This document shows positions 41,230 to 51,461 of a stretch of 64,000 bases of DNA, in pieces. Each line of letters starts with the position of its first letter. Position 1 is the stretch's first letter. Source of the DNA: Pisaster brevispinus (taxonomy: Eukaryota; Echinodermata; Asteroidea; Forcipulatida; Asteriidae); NCBI GenBank assembly GCA_023634235.1, contig JAMKCF010000013.1, positions 248,001-312,000 on the forward strand, read 5' to 3'. Under the pieces are notes generated by a model that saw only the letters and a list, made by a program, of their open reading frames with translations, was not told the DNA's origin and searched no databases. Made by a program: the position numbers and the translations under genes.

Positions 41230-42345
41230 GTGCGATAACAATTTCAATTTAATTCAAACTCACATTTATTTCTATACTTCATGAAAACAGTACAAAGCCA
41301 TAACAATAATTTATAAAGAAGTAACCAGTAAACAAAGCTCTTTTAATTACAAGGCAGAGAATATATTAATAAAGTATGGAGGCATCATCTAGAAGCCGAG
41401 GCTTGTGGTGAGATGCCTGATGGACAGACAAACATAACGTAAACAGGAACAAGAACGTACGGACAGACAAGTAGAACAAAGACAGAAATGATGAAGATAA
41501 CAATATTAACAACAATAATAATAATACCAAAAAATAATAATAAATTAAGTAATAATAATAAAGCATTTGCTGACTACTAAGCAATAGTAAGAAGCAATTA
41601 GAACGAGAGAACAAACTATGTCAAATACTGGGAGAGGAGAGCTTTTTTATAAGCGCATTTAAATCGACCCACAGATGATTGTGCTTTGATCGACTCCATT
41701 AAACCATTCCAAAGACGCGGCCCGAAGAAACGAAGTGTTTTTAAGTGGAATGATGTGCGGGTGAATGGCACATAAAGGTGGGATTTGTTATGCGATCTGG
41801 TTGAATACCCATGAGTGTCAGGGACAGAGGTAAAGAATGAAGTAAAGGAGGTGGGTAAAAGGTTGTGAGTAAATTTGTACATAAAAATACCCGTATGAAA
41901 TTTGTTTACTTCTGCAAGTGCTAGTGAGTGCAATTGGGCAAAAAGAGGTGCGGTGTGCTCTTGGGGATGCGAAGAAGTGCAAATCCTGATGGCCCTTTTT
42001 TGAGTGGTCATTAGCGAATGAAGCTTGTTTTTCGAAACATGTTCCCAAACGATATTACAATAGTTAAGATACGGAAGAATGAGGGCATTATACCAAAAGC
42101 GCGAAGTCTAACACCAGTGTTGCAGGAAATGGTTTTAGTAATGGAAGAAATGTGTTTAGACCAGGGGTCGATTTCACAAACTGTAACTGCAAATCAATCG
42201 TAGTTGCTTAGTAAAGTGTGATGTCACAATGTAAATCACTATGGTGATACTGACAATTTGTCTTACGATGGATTTTATTGCTTTGTGAAATCGACCCCAG
42301 GAGAGTTGATCGTCAATAATGACACCTAGAAAGTTTGTGGAGTGA
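41230..42345 (-). pseudogene. 5'-truncated LINE with reverse-transcriptase C-terminus
   Basis: On the minus strand a frame from 42011 to 41616 reads TTQKRAIRICTSSHPQEHTA, PLFAQLHSLALAEVNKF, then FFGPRLWNGLMESI and a C-terminal helix. This is the distal reverse-transcriptase/ORF2 end of a CR1/Rex/Jockey-like LINE. Upstream, in a shifted frame, are LPYLNYCNIVWEH and, beyond an inserted MITE, NFLGVIIDDQLSW. After the stop comes an AAT-rich 3' tail. Frameshifted and interrupted, so dead. Confidence 0.7.
42165..42297. repeat. 133-bp MITE nested in the LINE
   Basis: Ends GGGTCGATTTCACAAA and TTTGTGAAATCGACCC, flanked by CAG at 42162-42164 and 42298-42300, a 3-bp target duplication. Removing it restores the LINE between LSW and SKHI. 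A relic of the same family is at 905-1030. Confidence 0.8.
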
Positions 42346-42984
42346 ACTTGAAGGATAGGATTATTACTAGTACGCTTTTTCGATGCTCCTTCCTGTTTAC
42401 AGTAATAATTGAGTTAAAGTTAGGAACTAACATTTTTAGCGATGTAATGTTTTTAAAATTGCCAAATTGGAACAATTTATCCTTTTATGCTTTGAAATTC
42501 ACTTTATTGCAAAGCAGCAAATTTTTATGAACTTGTGTTTGTTAATTTATTCATGCTTTTAAAAATGTTCCATTTTGTGTTTGTTAACTCGAGACATACT
42601 TGATCTTGTGAATTAAATTGTCTTAATTAGTACAGCTCCCTCTGAAGTGATTTTAAAGGGCAAGTACCTCATGGGTTGTTGAAAGATCCAACTGATTCCA
42701 ATCGTCCCTTTTTCAAGAAACACAACTCAGGAAAAAAGTTAATCAAAACAGTGTTCGTGTTTTGTGGAAAACCAGAGTAGATGACATTGAACCCTATGAA
42801 TTGCTTGAACCTAGAAGTAATGTTTGTTGCTCGGTATTAATTTGAGGATGATTAACAACTTGTCAACACTGTTTGAAACAAAACCATTAAAATCTTATGG
42901 TAACAATATCTGAAGACTACTTTCTAGGGTATCGTATTTATTTTGTGTTATTACCAATAATTACTTTGCTTCTCTGTTCATTAT

Positions 42985-43260
42985 TGCCTGTGGTGGTCCT
43001 TGATTACCCCTGACGTCCAGGTTTACGACCCCTATCTGTACAACTTGGTTCATCACAGGTTGCATCATTTGTTCTCTAAGATCAAACGCTGCTTCCACTC
43101 TACAACAGAACCACGAACAGATACAAACAGCCAAAGATCATTTCCATACACAGCTCCCTAACTCTAGAACAGGCTTTCAACACACGTTAGGAATGCAAAC
43201 TTACTGGATCTGTTTAAAAGTTCGCTTTAAAACCCACCTGCTTAGCATGTGACTTTCAAA
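42985..43260 (+). pseudogene. LINE reverse-transcriptase C-terminal fragment
   Basis: The plus strand near 43185-43250 reads RNANLLDLFKSSL, a stop, then a shifted THLLSM. This is again the FK..LKTHLLS ending of a LINE ORF2. Upstream frames are broken. Confidence 0.5.
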
Positions 43261-43424
43261 CATTTCTCCTACCAGTTGTTTCACTTCATCTTGCAAAATT
43301 TTGTCATGCGTTGTTGTTTATAATGTTTAATTTAAGAATTGTTCATAATCATTAAGTAAGTTTTATGGCTGCACAGTACATTGGGTCTTGCCATGGACGG
43401 AATGCGTTTTTTATACAAGAATTA

Positions 43425-43430
43425 TTTATT
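43425..43430 (-). terminator. Candidate LRRC42 polyadenylation signal
   Basis: TTTATT on the plus strand is AATAAA on the minus strand, 107 bp past the LRRC42 stop. Position fits, but it is unverified and such words are common in AT-rich DNA. Confidence 0.35.
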
Positions 43431-43536
43431 ACTATTACACATGTACACCAAAATAAGGGTCTTTCCAAGTTTGTCCAAGTTTGTCTACTCTTCCACAGAT
43501 TTCTCATGGTTCTAAAGGAAACTTCTTGTTTCCACC

Positions 43537-44093
43537 TCAGGGTAGTATTCTACTTGTATTAGACTCAACAGTTTCGTTTGTGTGTGTGGCGTCATTTTTC
43601 CCTCCATGAAGGATGTCAGAAAAACTTTTGGAGGGAACTTGGAAGCAGAGTTTGATTTTCTTTCTCGGAGGTGGTTTTGCTTGTTTCATCGGCTGTTCTG
43701 AGATGTGCTCCATCAGATTCTCTTTTCCTTCTACATCTTCTGTCTCAAGCTCTAACGTTCTTAAATCTAGCCATTTTCTGTCCTGTATTTTTTGTTGAGC
43801 CGAGTGTTTCATATCGCGTGATGAATATTGCAGGGTTAGTTCCTTGTCGAGTGTTGACAGGTCATCATCACGGGCGTTGACCTGCCCAACTTCCCGACTA
43901 CTGCCTGCTTGTGTACTTTGTTGTCTGGCAACCTTTGACCTTTCAACACTCTCCTTGGTTAAACAGTCAGCTTGATGGTTGTCCTGGTTATTGCTCATTG
44001 CTGCAACAAGTTGTATAATGGGAAAGTCATGGACTTTTGTTATTGGTTTAGTAGACTTTAATATTTTCGCCAGTCTCTTCTGTGTTCTTCCAT
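43537..44093 (-). CDS. LRRC42: LRRC42 exon 5 (last)
   Basis: Acceptor TTGTTTCAG. It opens YGRTQKRLAKIL, joining exon 4 to make SFYGR, which matches the vertebrate box. The rest is a long acidic and basic tail with PPPRKKIKL, a possible nuclear localisation signal. Stop TGA at 43539-43537. Confidence 0.9.
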
Positions 44094-46750
44094 CTGAAAC
44101 AAAACAATTATTGTATTTGAAGGGTTGTCAGTAAACCAAAAGCATTACAATATTACTCAAAAGCACTTGTAGCGTTTATAAAACTGATTTTTTTTTTTTT
44201 AAGAATAAAAGAAGTGTTCTTGTGATAGGGGAGGGGCCCAATTTCATGGCTGTGCTTACCGCCGAATTCAGAACTTACGATCAACATTATTTGTTTACAG
44301 GGCAAGCGCGGAATTTCTGCGCCAGCTGTGTAATCAAAGAATACCATGTAACGTGGAGTACACACACGCACAAGCAAAAATAACCTACTATAACCTGTGA
44401 AATACATTTGAAAATGCCAATTCTTTGAAATTGGGCAAGATTAAAAGCAATGCTTTTCTGTCCTTCCCAATGATGGTACAAACTGTCTTATTTCAGCTTT
44501 TTGAAGTATGAAAAGTAATGTATGACCAAATGAGTGGCTTGGCTGTGGCTAAGGCCAAATCACTGCAAATTCCCATTCTTCACTGTTGAATCTGCAGCCA
44601 ACAACCATAGCCGTAGCTGTAGCCACTTCATTCGGACACGCCTAGCAGTAACTTTTTCTTACAGAAGCTTGCTGCCTTCGCAGATCCGAAGCTAGCCTTG
44701 CTCTTTCCTCTCTGCATACGATTAGTGCTTGATTCTTTCCACTGCTCTACCAATGGCAAGGCCCATCCAAAGTTCTTGACAGGTTGAAGAAAGGGCTCGG
44801 TAGTCGTCGCCGTAGATGTTGTCGTAGGAACGGAACGAGTTTCCAGTTTCAACTTTTTCTTTAACTTGTTAATGCCCTCTGACTGGAAAATCAAAACAAG
44901 ATGTGAGAATCAGATAATACTTTTTTCAATAGGTTTCACTTATTATATAGGTTTGAGAAGAAAACAACATTACTTACTGAAATGTTGCAGCCTGACAAAT
45001 CAAGTGATGTTAGCGAAGTGAACACTGTGAGGTACTGACCTGTAGACTTGTCACTTATAGATTGATTACCTGCAGAAAAAGGTAGTGTTAAAATAATTAT
45101 AATAGCTGTAATGTAAACTGAACACTACAATCATTTAATGTATGATGTAATTCATATCTGACCTGGATGCACAGCATGCTTGGTTTAAATATGAAGTAAA
45201 CAATTTGTCAAATCCTTAAAACCAGCACCAGGAATTTGATAGAATTGGGGTTGTGATAAGGTTGTATGCAAATAGTGGAAATGACCTCACATTTTGACCC
45301 TAGCAGAGTTGATCTCTAAAGGCCTTGTAACACGGTGTATTACGGTGCAATATGAATGTTTTTTCTTCTTGGAGATCCACTATGGATGGAATTGGGGTTG
45401 TGATAAAGGTAAGGTTGTATGCAAATAGTGGAAATGACCTCACATTTTTACCCTAGCAGAGTTGATCTCTAAAGGCCTTGTAACACGGCGCAATTTTTAC
45501 GGGCAACTTGGAGGCAATCAACTGCACTGCATGCAAAAGAAAAACTCTTCAGTAATACCTAAGAAATGTTTCTACTAGTATCCTACTGTCCCCATATGTG
45601 AATGTTTTTTTTCTTCTTGGAGATGGCGTGGAAGTAGTTGCCTGTAACTTTCCCCCATGTGACATTGCCCTAAAGACTGCAAGGGTCGAAAAGCAAGGCT
45701 TATACCACTTTGCAAAAGCTCGCTCCTTTTTGTTTCTTTTTTCGTTGAGGTTACGATAAAACCTCAAACCCAGAAGTTCCCGTGGCAGATTTGCTTCCCT
45801 TTTACCTGCCAAGTCAAGGCTAAGCAATCGGTGTGGTCCTCTGTCCATAACTCTAAGAGGCGTTGTCAGTCGCCGTATGCCAGCATCAGTCAGGTCATTG
45901 CTGGCTAATCCAAGCCGTGTTAAACTGTGAAAAGACGTCAGGAAATAAGGGAACACTTTTGTTTTTTAAGTAACTAAGACTATCTGGAGCAAATTTATTT
46001 TACACTTGCCTTTTTCAGTTCTTCTTGCTCTATTGAACATTCAGTCAGCCGTCTACTATTAAAACAGCAATTTTTAAATCGAATTACACAGCGCAATAAA
46101 AAAAAGCCTATTAACGAAGCATGCATGCAAAGGATCAACACTGCATATAATTTTGGTTAATGTTTAAATGGGGTAAGGGTCCTGTTGAACATTCAACCGA
46201 TGACTCACCAGTTCAAATTTGCAATAATCGGGAGAATCTCGCTGTCATCACCAAGGCTACATCCTCCGACTTCCAGCTCAGACAACACCAAGAAGAGCAC
46301 ATTACATTTGAAAAGCTCGTCAACAGCCAAATGATGTCCCTTAAGGTTGATGCTACGTAGAATGTTGTCTCCATAAGCATCGCAGAAAAGTTCCATTGCT
46401 CGTGGGCATAGTTTGCCGAGGAAATGAGCAGCGTCAAACAGCTGGCGCCCTACGACCTCCGGAAACCCAGTGAGTGAATCTACAAGTGTTATGTTAGCTG
46501 CCACAAAGTCTAATGTCATGTCATAAAGTTTACGTGGAGTTCTACTAGTGGTGGAATTGTCGGCTGTGGTGTTTTCTACACTGAAGGTGGGTTGGTGCAG
46601 CTCGAGAATCCCTCGTCTGTCGTGGGGTGAGCCTGCTCTGGTCGAACCCAAACCAGGTGGGGAGCGGAGTTTGCCGCCCTCTCGGATGTAGAATGGGCCA
46701 GGGTCATTGAAATGAAGCACAGCATCAGTGGGAAATGCTTCAAAGGACAT
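43537..46750 (-). CDS. LRRC42: LRRC42 gene, leucine-rich repeat-containing protein 42 (5 exons)
   Basis: Coding exons on the minus strand: 46750-46209, 45924-45806, 45069-44978, 44882-44663, 44093-43537. All introns are GT-AG and phases agree; the total is 1530 nt (509 residues). Family marks: N-terminal DPGPFYIREGGKL, SLTGFPEVVGRQLF in the middle, CSLGDDSEI, the repeat LTRLGLASNDLTDAGIRRLT, the segment TPLRVMDRG, SLDLSGCNIS, and GWALPLVEQW, all in vertebrate LRRC42 order. Vertebrate LRRC42 is about 430 residues; here the C-terminal tail is longer, charged and likely disordered. The protein is a leucine-rich-repeat scaffold. In mammals it is reported in proliferating and cancer cells, and its molecular role is not established. 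It converges on ERMP1. Confidence 0.92.
44235..44440. repeat. Second GGGCCC-ended MITE family, copy in LRRC42 intron 4
   Basis: Matches 26316-26540: GGGGCCCAATTTCATGGCTGTGC, GCAAGCGCGGAATTTCTGCGC, GCTGTGTAA, ACGTGGAGTACACACAC, and TTTGAAATTGGGC at the end. Confidence 0.6.
44525..44648. repeat. Foldback element in LRRC42 intron 4
   Basis: AATGAGTGGCTTGGCTGTGGC at the left and GCTGTAGCCACTTCATTCGG at the right form inverted ends. Related words (GCTGTAGCCATAGCTAATT, CAGCGGCTACGGCTAGAAT) occur at about 40862-40990. Confidence 0.5.
44663..44882 (-). CDS. LRRC42: LRRC42 exon 4
   Basis: Acceptor GATTTTCCAG. It encodes a basic start (INKLKKKLKLETR), a Thr-rich linker, the conserved GWALPLVEQWKESS, and a basic end. 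Donor TTCT|GTAAGA, phase 1, in the middle of the conserved F-Y-G-R/K box. Confidence 0.9.
44978..45069 (-). CDS. LRRC42: LRRC42 exon 3
   Basis: Acceptor TTTTTCTGCAG. It encodes GNQSISDKSTGQYLTVFTSL and TSLDLSGCNIS, the last clear leucine-rich repeat. Donor TTTCA|GTAAGT, phase 0. It is too short to stand out as an open frame and was found by joining phases. Confidence 0.88.
45242..45490. repeat. Duplicated segment in LRRC42 intron 2
   Basis: 45242-45338 and 45389-45490 are near-identical copies: GAATTGGGGTTGTGATAA through GGCCTTGTAACACGG, 147 bp apart. Copy 2 has a small internal duplication (AAAGGTAAGG). The following TTTTCTTCTTGGAGAT is also repeated. CCCTAGCAGAGTT links it to the foldback element at 61122. 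Confidence 0.8.
45806..45924 (-). CDS. LRRC42: LRRC42 exon 2
   Basis: Acceptor CTTTTCACAG. The split codon makes Cys in NLNCLTRLGLASNDLTDAGI, a canonical leucine-rich repeat. TPLRVMDRGPHRLLSLDLA follows. Donor GGCAG|GTAAAA, phase 1. Confidence 0.92.
46209..46750 (-). CDS. LRRC42: LRRC42 exon 1
   Basis: The ATG at 46750 begins MSFEAFPTDAVLHFNDPGPF, aligning with the vertebrate N-terminus where DPGP follows about ten residues, so this start is preferred. A low-complexity stretch (TTADNSTTSRTP) precedes the conserved helical part. Donor AACTG|GTGAGT at 46208, phase 2. Confidence 0.92.
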
Positions 46751-47320
46751 GATTTGTTGACTGTTCCTGTGTTCCCCATAAGTTCAACTGTGGTTGGACC
46801 TGGATGGTCGCGTTGCAGTCTCAAACTACACAACAACTGTCATACTCATGGATCCTCAATCAATCTCACCAGTATCTGTGCCAGAGACAGGTGTCAGTAG
46901 AGGCTGTAGCCAAGCGTTAAGTATAACATTAAATATGCCGAAAATGATTCTCAATCATGATCACGATGGATTGACAACAGTTCATGAGTTAGGCCTACAC
47001 TTAAGAAAATACAACACTAAACAGAATGTCACTGTCAGTGACACAACACAACTCACAAGGTATGATTTTTTAATGATACTGCAGGAAGTAAACTGACTGC
47101 ACAGTCTTAACTGGTAATACGCGAGTTCAACACTTATAATGAATGTTAATATGTATATCAAATATGAAATTGGAAGTCACTAATGGATAATATTAAATGA
47201 AACCTGACAAATACTCACGAATTTCAACATTCGCGCGAAAGTTTTACAGACACGACAGTCGACTGACACATGGGACCACAGACATATAATACTAGGTATT
47301 ATAATGTCTGTGCATGGGAC
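46751..47320 (-). promoter_or_regulatory. Probable LRRC42 5' UTR and promoter region
   Basis: Upstream of the LRRC42 ATG on the minus strand. Around 47220-47260 is a CpG-bearing stretch (CATTCGCGCGAAAG) next to AAATTC|GTGAG on the minus strand, a possible 5' UTR donor. A hairpin lies at 47277-47312 (CACAGACAT..AATGTCTGTG with a 3-nt loop and one bulge). Transcription start not determined. Confidence 0.35.
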
Positions 47321-50300
47321 TGAGCGCTGTTGATTTGTATAGCGCCCTCTCTAGTACTGTTTTCCCCTTCTTCTTCAATAATTGTAAAACTACCCCCTCT
47401 ACCGTTTGCAAGTGGACTAAAGTCGTGTTCTGTGACCGATGTTCTGTCGGACCAAAGAACATTCCGATAATTTGAAGTTCCGACAATAATCTAAAGTGCA
47501 AACTTTAAGATAGTTTTACAAAGAAACTATAACAATAGCTCTGTTATTCTAATTAAAAACTTCAACCAACCAGTGATGTCAATGTATAGTGCGTTCGTAT
47601 AACCCATGGCCGGCCAGGCCAGGGTTTGCAATTCACGCTGACCTGCCCAATTTATTGTAAACTTCAACTTGCACAGTTACAGAAAACTTCACCGCATGAA
47701 GACACCGGTTGAGTCAAATTGATGTTTTTTGATACTGAACAGAGATATCTTGCTCACCAGATGTGAGTTCAAAGAAATTTAATAGTATGACTGTAAAGAA
47801 AGGGGATGATAAGCTCAGGGCAAAGTCTGGACAAATTATTCAATTTCCGATATCGTCTGGAGATATGATGCACAAAACTGATAATTTTTATTCATCCCAT
47901 GGGTTTCGTACAAAAAGATATGTTTTCTGTCTTATGCATTGCATTAAAATCGAGAAATTTTGATTTTATGAACTGGTTAATTGCAACTGACCGCCACAAA
48001 TGTCACTCTGGCTGGCCCCCGTCTACATTGTCGTTATGCCGGTGACAAAAACGGTGCAAAGACCTTTTGCATTGGACATAGAAGAATCTAACTAAAAGTG
48101 AACTCATAAATATTATTCAATGAAAATCAAGCGATGGCCAATGAAAGGGTAGGTTTACCAGTGTCATGTAAGTCCACCCGCTAAATCGCTTCTTATTGGA
48201 AATAATAATTGTACTGAATAGGCCTACCCCACCCCATTGACCACAAACGACCTTTGAACTTGAACTTGAACAAGTATGCCTCGTTGTTATGGTTTAGATA
48301 ATTTTCTTGATGTGAATGAAACCCGGATATTTGCTTAGCTGATATGAATTAATAATTTACTGATTAACTCGCGAGTTAAAGGCAGGGTGTACGAATAATG
48401 GGACTGTGCACAAAATTTAACATGCACCAACTTTTTTTATGATAATTGAACTGTATCTTTGTGATCATAATCGCAATTAGGCTTTTTTGGTTTTAAGGGG
48501 GACAGAAGGCAAACCTATACAATTTTAGACACATGAAAACACCAATTTGTAATAATGGGTAAAACGTCTTTTTCGCTTTCTGTCAATGTTTTTCCTCCTT
48601 GCTGTGCCCAAACTTTCCCCACTCTTTGACCGAACTTTGGGGACGCTGCAGTTTGCTCCGTGCTCCTGACGCCTAATTAATTCAAGGAATACAGGTTGGT
48701 TTCAGTATTCTGCAAAGAGTATTGCTTTCCAAACCACTTTTCAGTGCATTTTAAGCCATGTATCCTTAAGCCTATACAGATGACAACAACTCTTTATTTA
48801 TTAATTGATTTTTGAGTGGGCAAATATTTTAAGATAGCCTACGTCATTTTGATGAATACATTAAATTTAGACGTGTTCAAAGTGACGCGCCAGGTGTCGG
48901 CGATTTGCCATCTGTCAATTTTCCATCAATAATTCATCAACAAGTATCTCTCTCGGGTTACTGAAAAAAATTCAAACAACTTTTTATGTTTATGTTTCTG
49001 GAATTGCAATTACATTTAATTCTATGAATAGCAAGCTGAGGGTTATTTGTCGGGTGTTTATTTTGAAAAAAAAGTGTGCCATAGGCCTATACATTAGAAG
49101 GGTTGTTGTGAGGGATTTGGTTTTTCCTGAAAATTCAGTTAAAATTATTAAATCCTTTTTGTTCATATTCGGTGTTCATCATTGAAGAATCAAAGAGAGA
49201 GACATGAAAGAACAGGCGGTGGTCGCGAACCATTTCTCGAAAACATTCGACCAGACTTCCTATTTCTCACCCACTTTTTATAATTTTTCTTTTGAATTGT
49301 TATAACCGCCGTAATCGTTCTAAACCGTTAAACACTAATTAAACCATATGACCTTCACCTAGTTTAAATGTCCTCTAAATAACCTCTTCCCCAATCCCGC
49401 CCAGCTGGTCCTCTCCATTACGGCGAACCCGTAGTCAACGTGCATGAAGCTGGAACGACTGGGTTCAAGGTTTTGAATGTTGTTGCAATCCTCGGCCACG
49501 GTGTGTGTTAAAACAGACTCACTTTAAATGTACAAAATTGAACATGACGCAGAAATCTTTTGTGATCACCATAATACTGGAAATTAGATTACCTTCCTGT
49601 ACTCAAGAACTGGTTTAACAGGTGTTGTCGGTGACGTTCGGATGGCTACAGACAGCGAAAACAGTGTATTATTTGCCAAATAATATGCCCTTTAAAAGGC
49701 TAAAACGAACTTTAGTAAAAGCATGAAGTTTCAATAGTTAGCCGTACTTGAAATTGGCCGTCTTATAAGGCCTATATCGGCTTAATCCCCGAAATGTTCT
49801 GGTTTTACCCCAAGTAAACATAAAAATACTGACACAGTTATCAAGATTGAAAATGAACCAAATTACTCATTACCATTATAACAAACAAACCGTTGTGAAC
49901 GCGACGAGTACCCCCTGCTTCTGTCGCGCATCGGTCAAATTGTCACACCTCGCTGGAAGTGAAAGTCCGTTTAATTACTAATTAGTATAATCATCCTTAA
50001 AATAATTATTTAAAATTATATCCCATTATTTGCCCCAATTTTAACCTCACTCCCCAAAACTCAACTACATCGAACCCACTTGAATTCGGTATCACTTTCA
50101 GAAAGTGACGCACGCTTGCGTTGTTTACTCGACTGTCGCCAAAGTGATCAAAAATGGCCTGATTTCTAAGTTCGAATTTTCATTTTTACGTACGGGTGTA
50201 TTTTTATATAATTTTTTATCCTATAAAGGCCGATCTTAGGTACATGTACAATGAACTGAGGTGAACGTGCGGTGCCCAAGGTCGCCGGCAGGGTGCTCTG

Positions 50301-51300
50301 GTATGGGACCCCGGCCTTGCGCGCCATTACACTGCCCGTATCCCCCCACTCCAGGGCTCCACAAGGCCGTCCACTAAATACAATGAATTAGTTTCGATTC
50401 ACGAATCCACTCAACAAATTTCCACTCACAGCTTGATGAAAATTAGGCATTGTAAAATTATGTCTGGCAGAAAATTGTCGCTATGTTTGTTTCTTCGGGT
50501 GCCATTCTTGTAGGGACAATCCCTCTCCCCGTCACAGCTGGTTTCTGGAATTAATGTACGTGTCATTTTGGTGAAACTTTTACCCTTTTTTTCTTTTCGT
50601 AGGCTTCACCAAAAATTTATTGTCTGATAAATTTTGTGTGTGTGTGATTTTACCCCACCGGCAATGTTAACAAGATAAACCCATTTTTGTATTAGCAACA
50701 ACAACACTAAATGCAGTAAAAACATGAAAATCCTGCTTACGTAAAGAGTAGGCCTAAAAAAAGCTTTAAATCTGTAATCAAATAAGACTTTTCGCAGTCA
50801 AACTTAAAACTGGATTCGAAATTACCGGTTCTACTATTTAAAAAATAAAGAAAGAAAGAAAGAAAAATTAGGAATTTTTAAATAATTGATATACCAAAAT
50901 ACCAAAAACACATCAGCCACGCAAACAAAATGCTGATGAGCTTAATGCCCCCCCCCCCAAGTATTTAATCAGTCAAGTGTTTGTGTTTATTTTTGTTTTC
51001 GTTAATTACCAACTGGTTTTGGACCCAAACAAGCGGTCTTTAATTCTGTGCATGGTATTTGCCAAGTTTAATAACCATGTATTGAACATACCGGACGCAT
51101 GTATCCGCTTATTATACGCGATTAATAGTTTAATCGGTCACACAGATGGCTTCTGAGAAATTACATTTTCTATTATGTTTCGCTACCCAAGCTTTGGTTT
51201 AAAAGTAAATTAAAAAAAAAACACAGCCGGAATTGTATAGAAAAGATGCTGGTCAGAAAATAAGCACAAGTTGTCTTTGATTAATATAACGACACTAGCT
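47321..51300. other. Intergenic, no gene recognised
   Basis: The open frame at 47763-47963 starts without ATG and has no splice or family support. GC-rich patches at about 49395-49450 and 50255-50370 are unlike the surroundings but I cannot assign them to exons. A poly-C tract lies near 50949 and an AAAG run near 50848. Confidence 0.4.
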
Positions 51301-51393
51301 AATAAACTTTTACAACGGAAGTCCGGAAGTGCAAACCGTTTTATAGAACCATCGTGCAGCATTGAATAAAGACTACGAGCACTTTGGCGGGAA
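51301..51393 (+). promoter_or_regulatory. Candidate promoter with ETS and E2F sites
   Basis: Two ETS-type sites, ACGGAAGT (about 51315-51322) and CCGGAAGT (51323-51330), then a near-consensus E2F site TTTGGCGGGAAA at 51383-51394. This combination is typical of TATA-less promoters of growth or cell-cycle genes. It directly precedes an ATG with a good downstream donor. Confidence 0.4.
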
Positions 51394-51461
51394 ATGAAGC
51401 GATTCATTGGGCCGTCGGTTGTCATGGGAGTGAAGACAAAAGACTTGGGGGTGTGTCAGAG
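51394..51461 (+). CDS. Candidate first coding exon, unknown gene
   Basis: The ATG at 51394 opens 22 codons beginning MKRFIGPSVVMGVKTKD and ends at CAGAG|GTAAGG, a strong donor, in phase 2. Support is the promoter-like sequence directly upstream. No following exon was identified in the window, and the peptide is not recognised. The E2F-like site overlaps the ATG, which would put the start very close to the cap. It may instead be non-coding. Confidence 0.3.

Noticed and set aside
46794..47096. 100-codon plus-strand frame upstream of LRRC42
   Set aside because: Lies over the LRRC42 5' UTR/promoter and has no family resemblance or splice support.
47763..47963. 66-codon open frame on the plus strand
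   Set aside because: No ATG at its start, no splice signals at its edges and no recognisable protein features.
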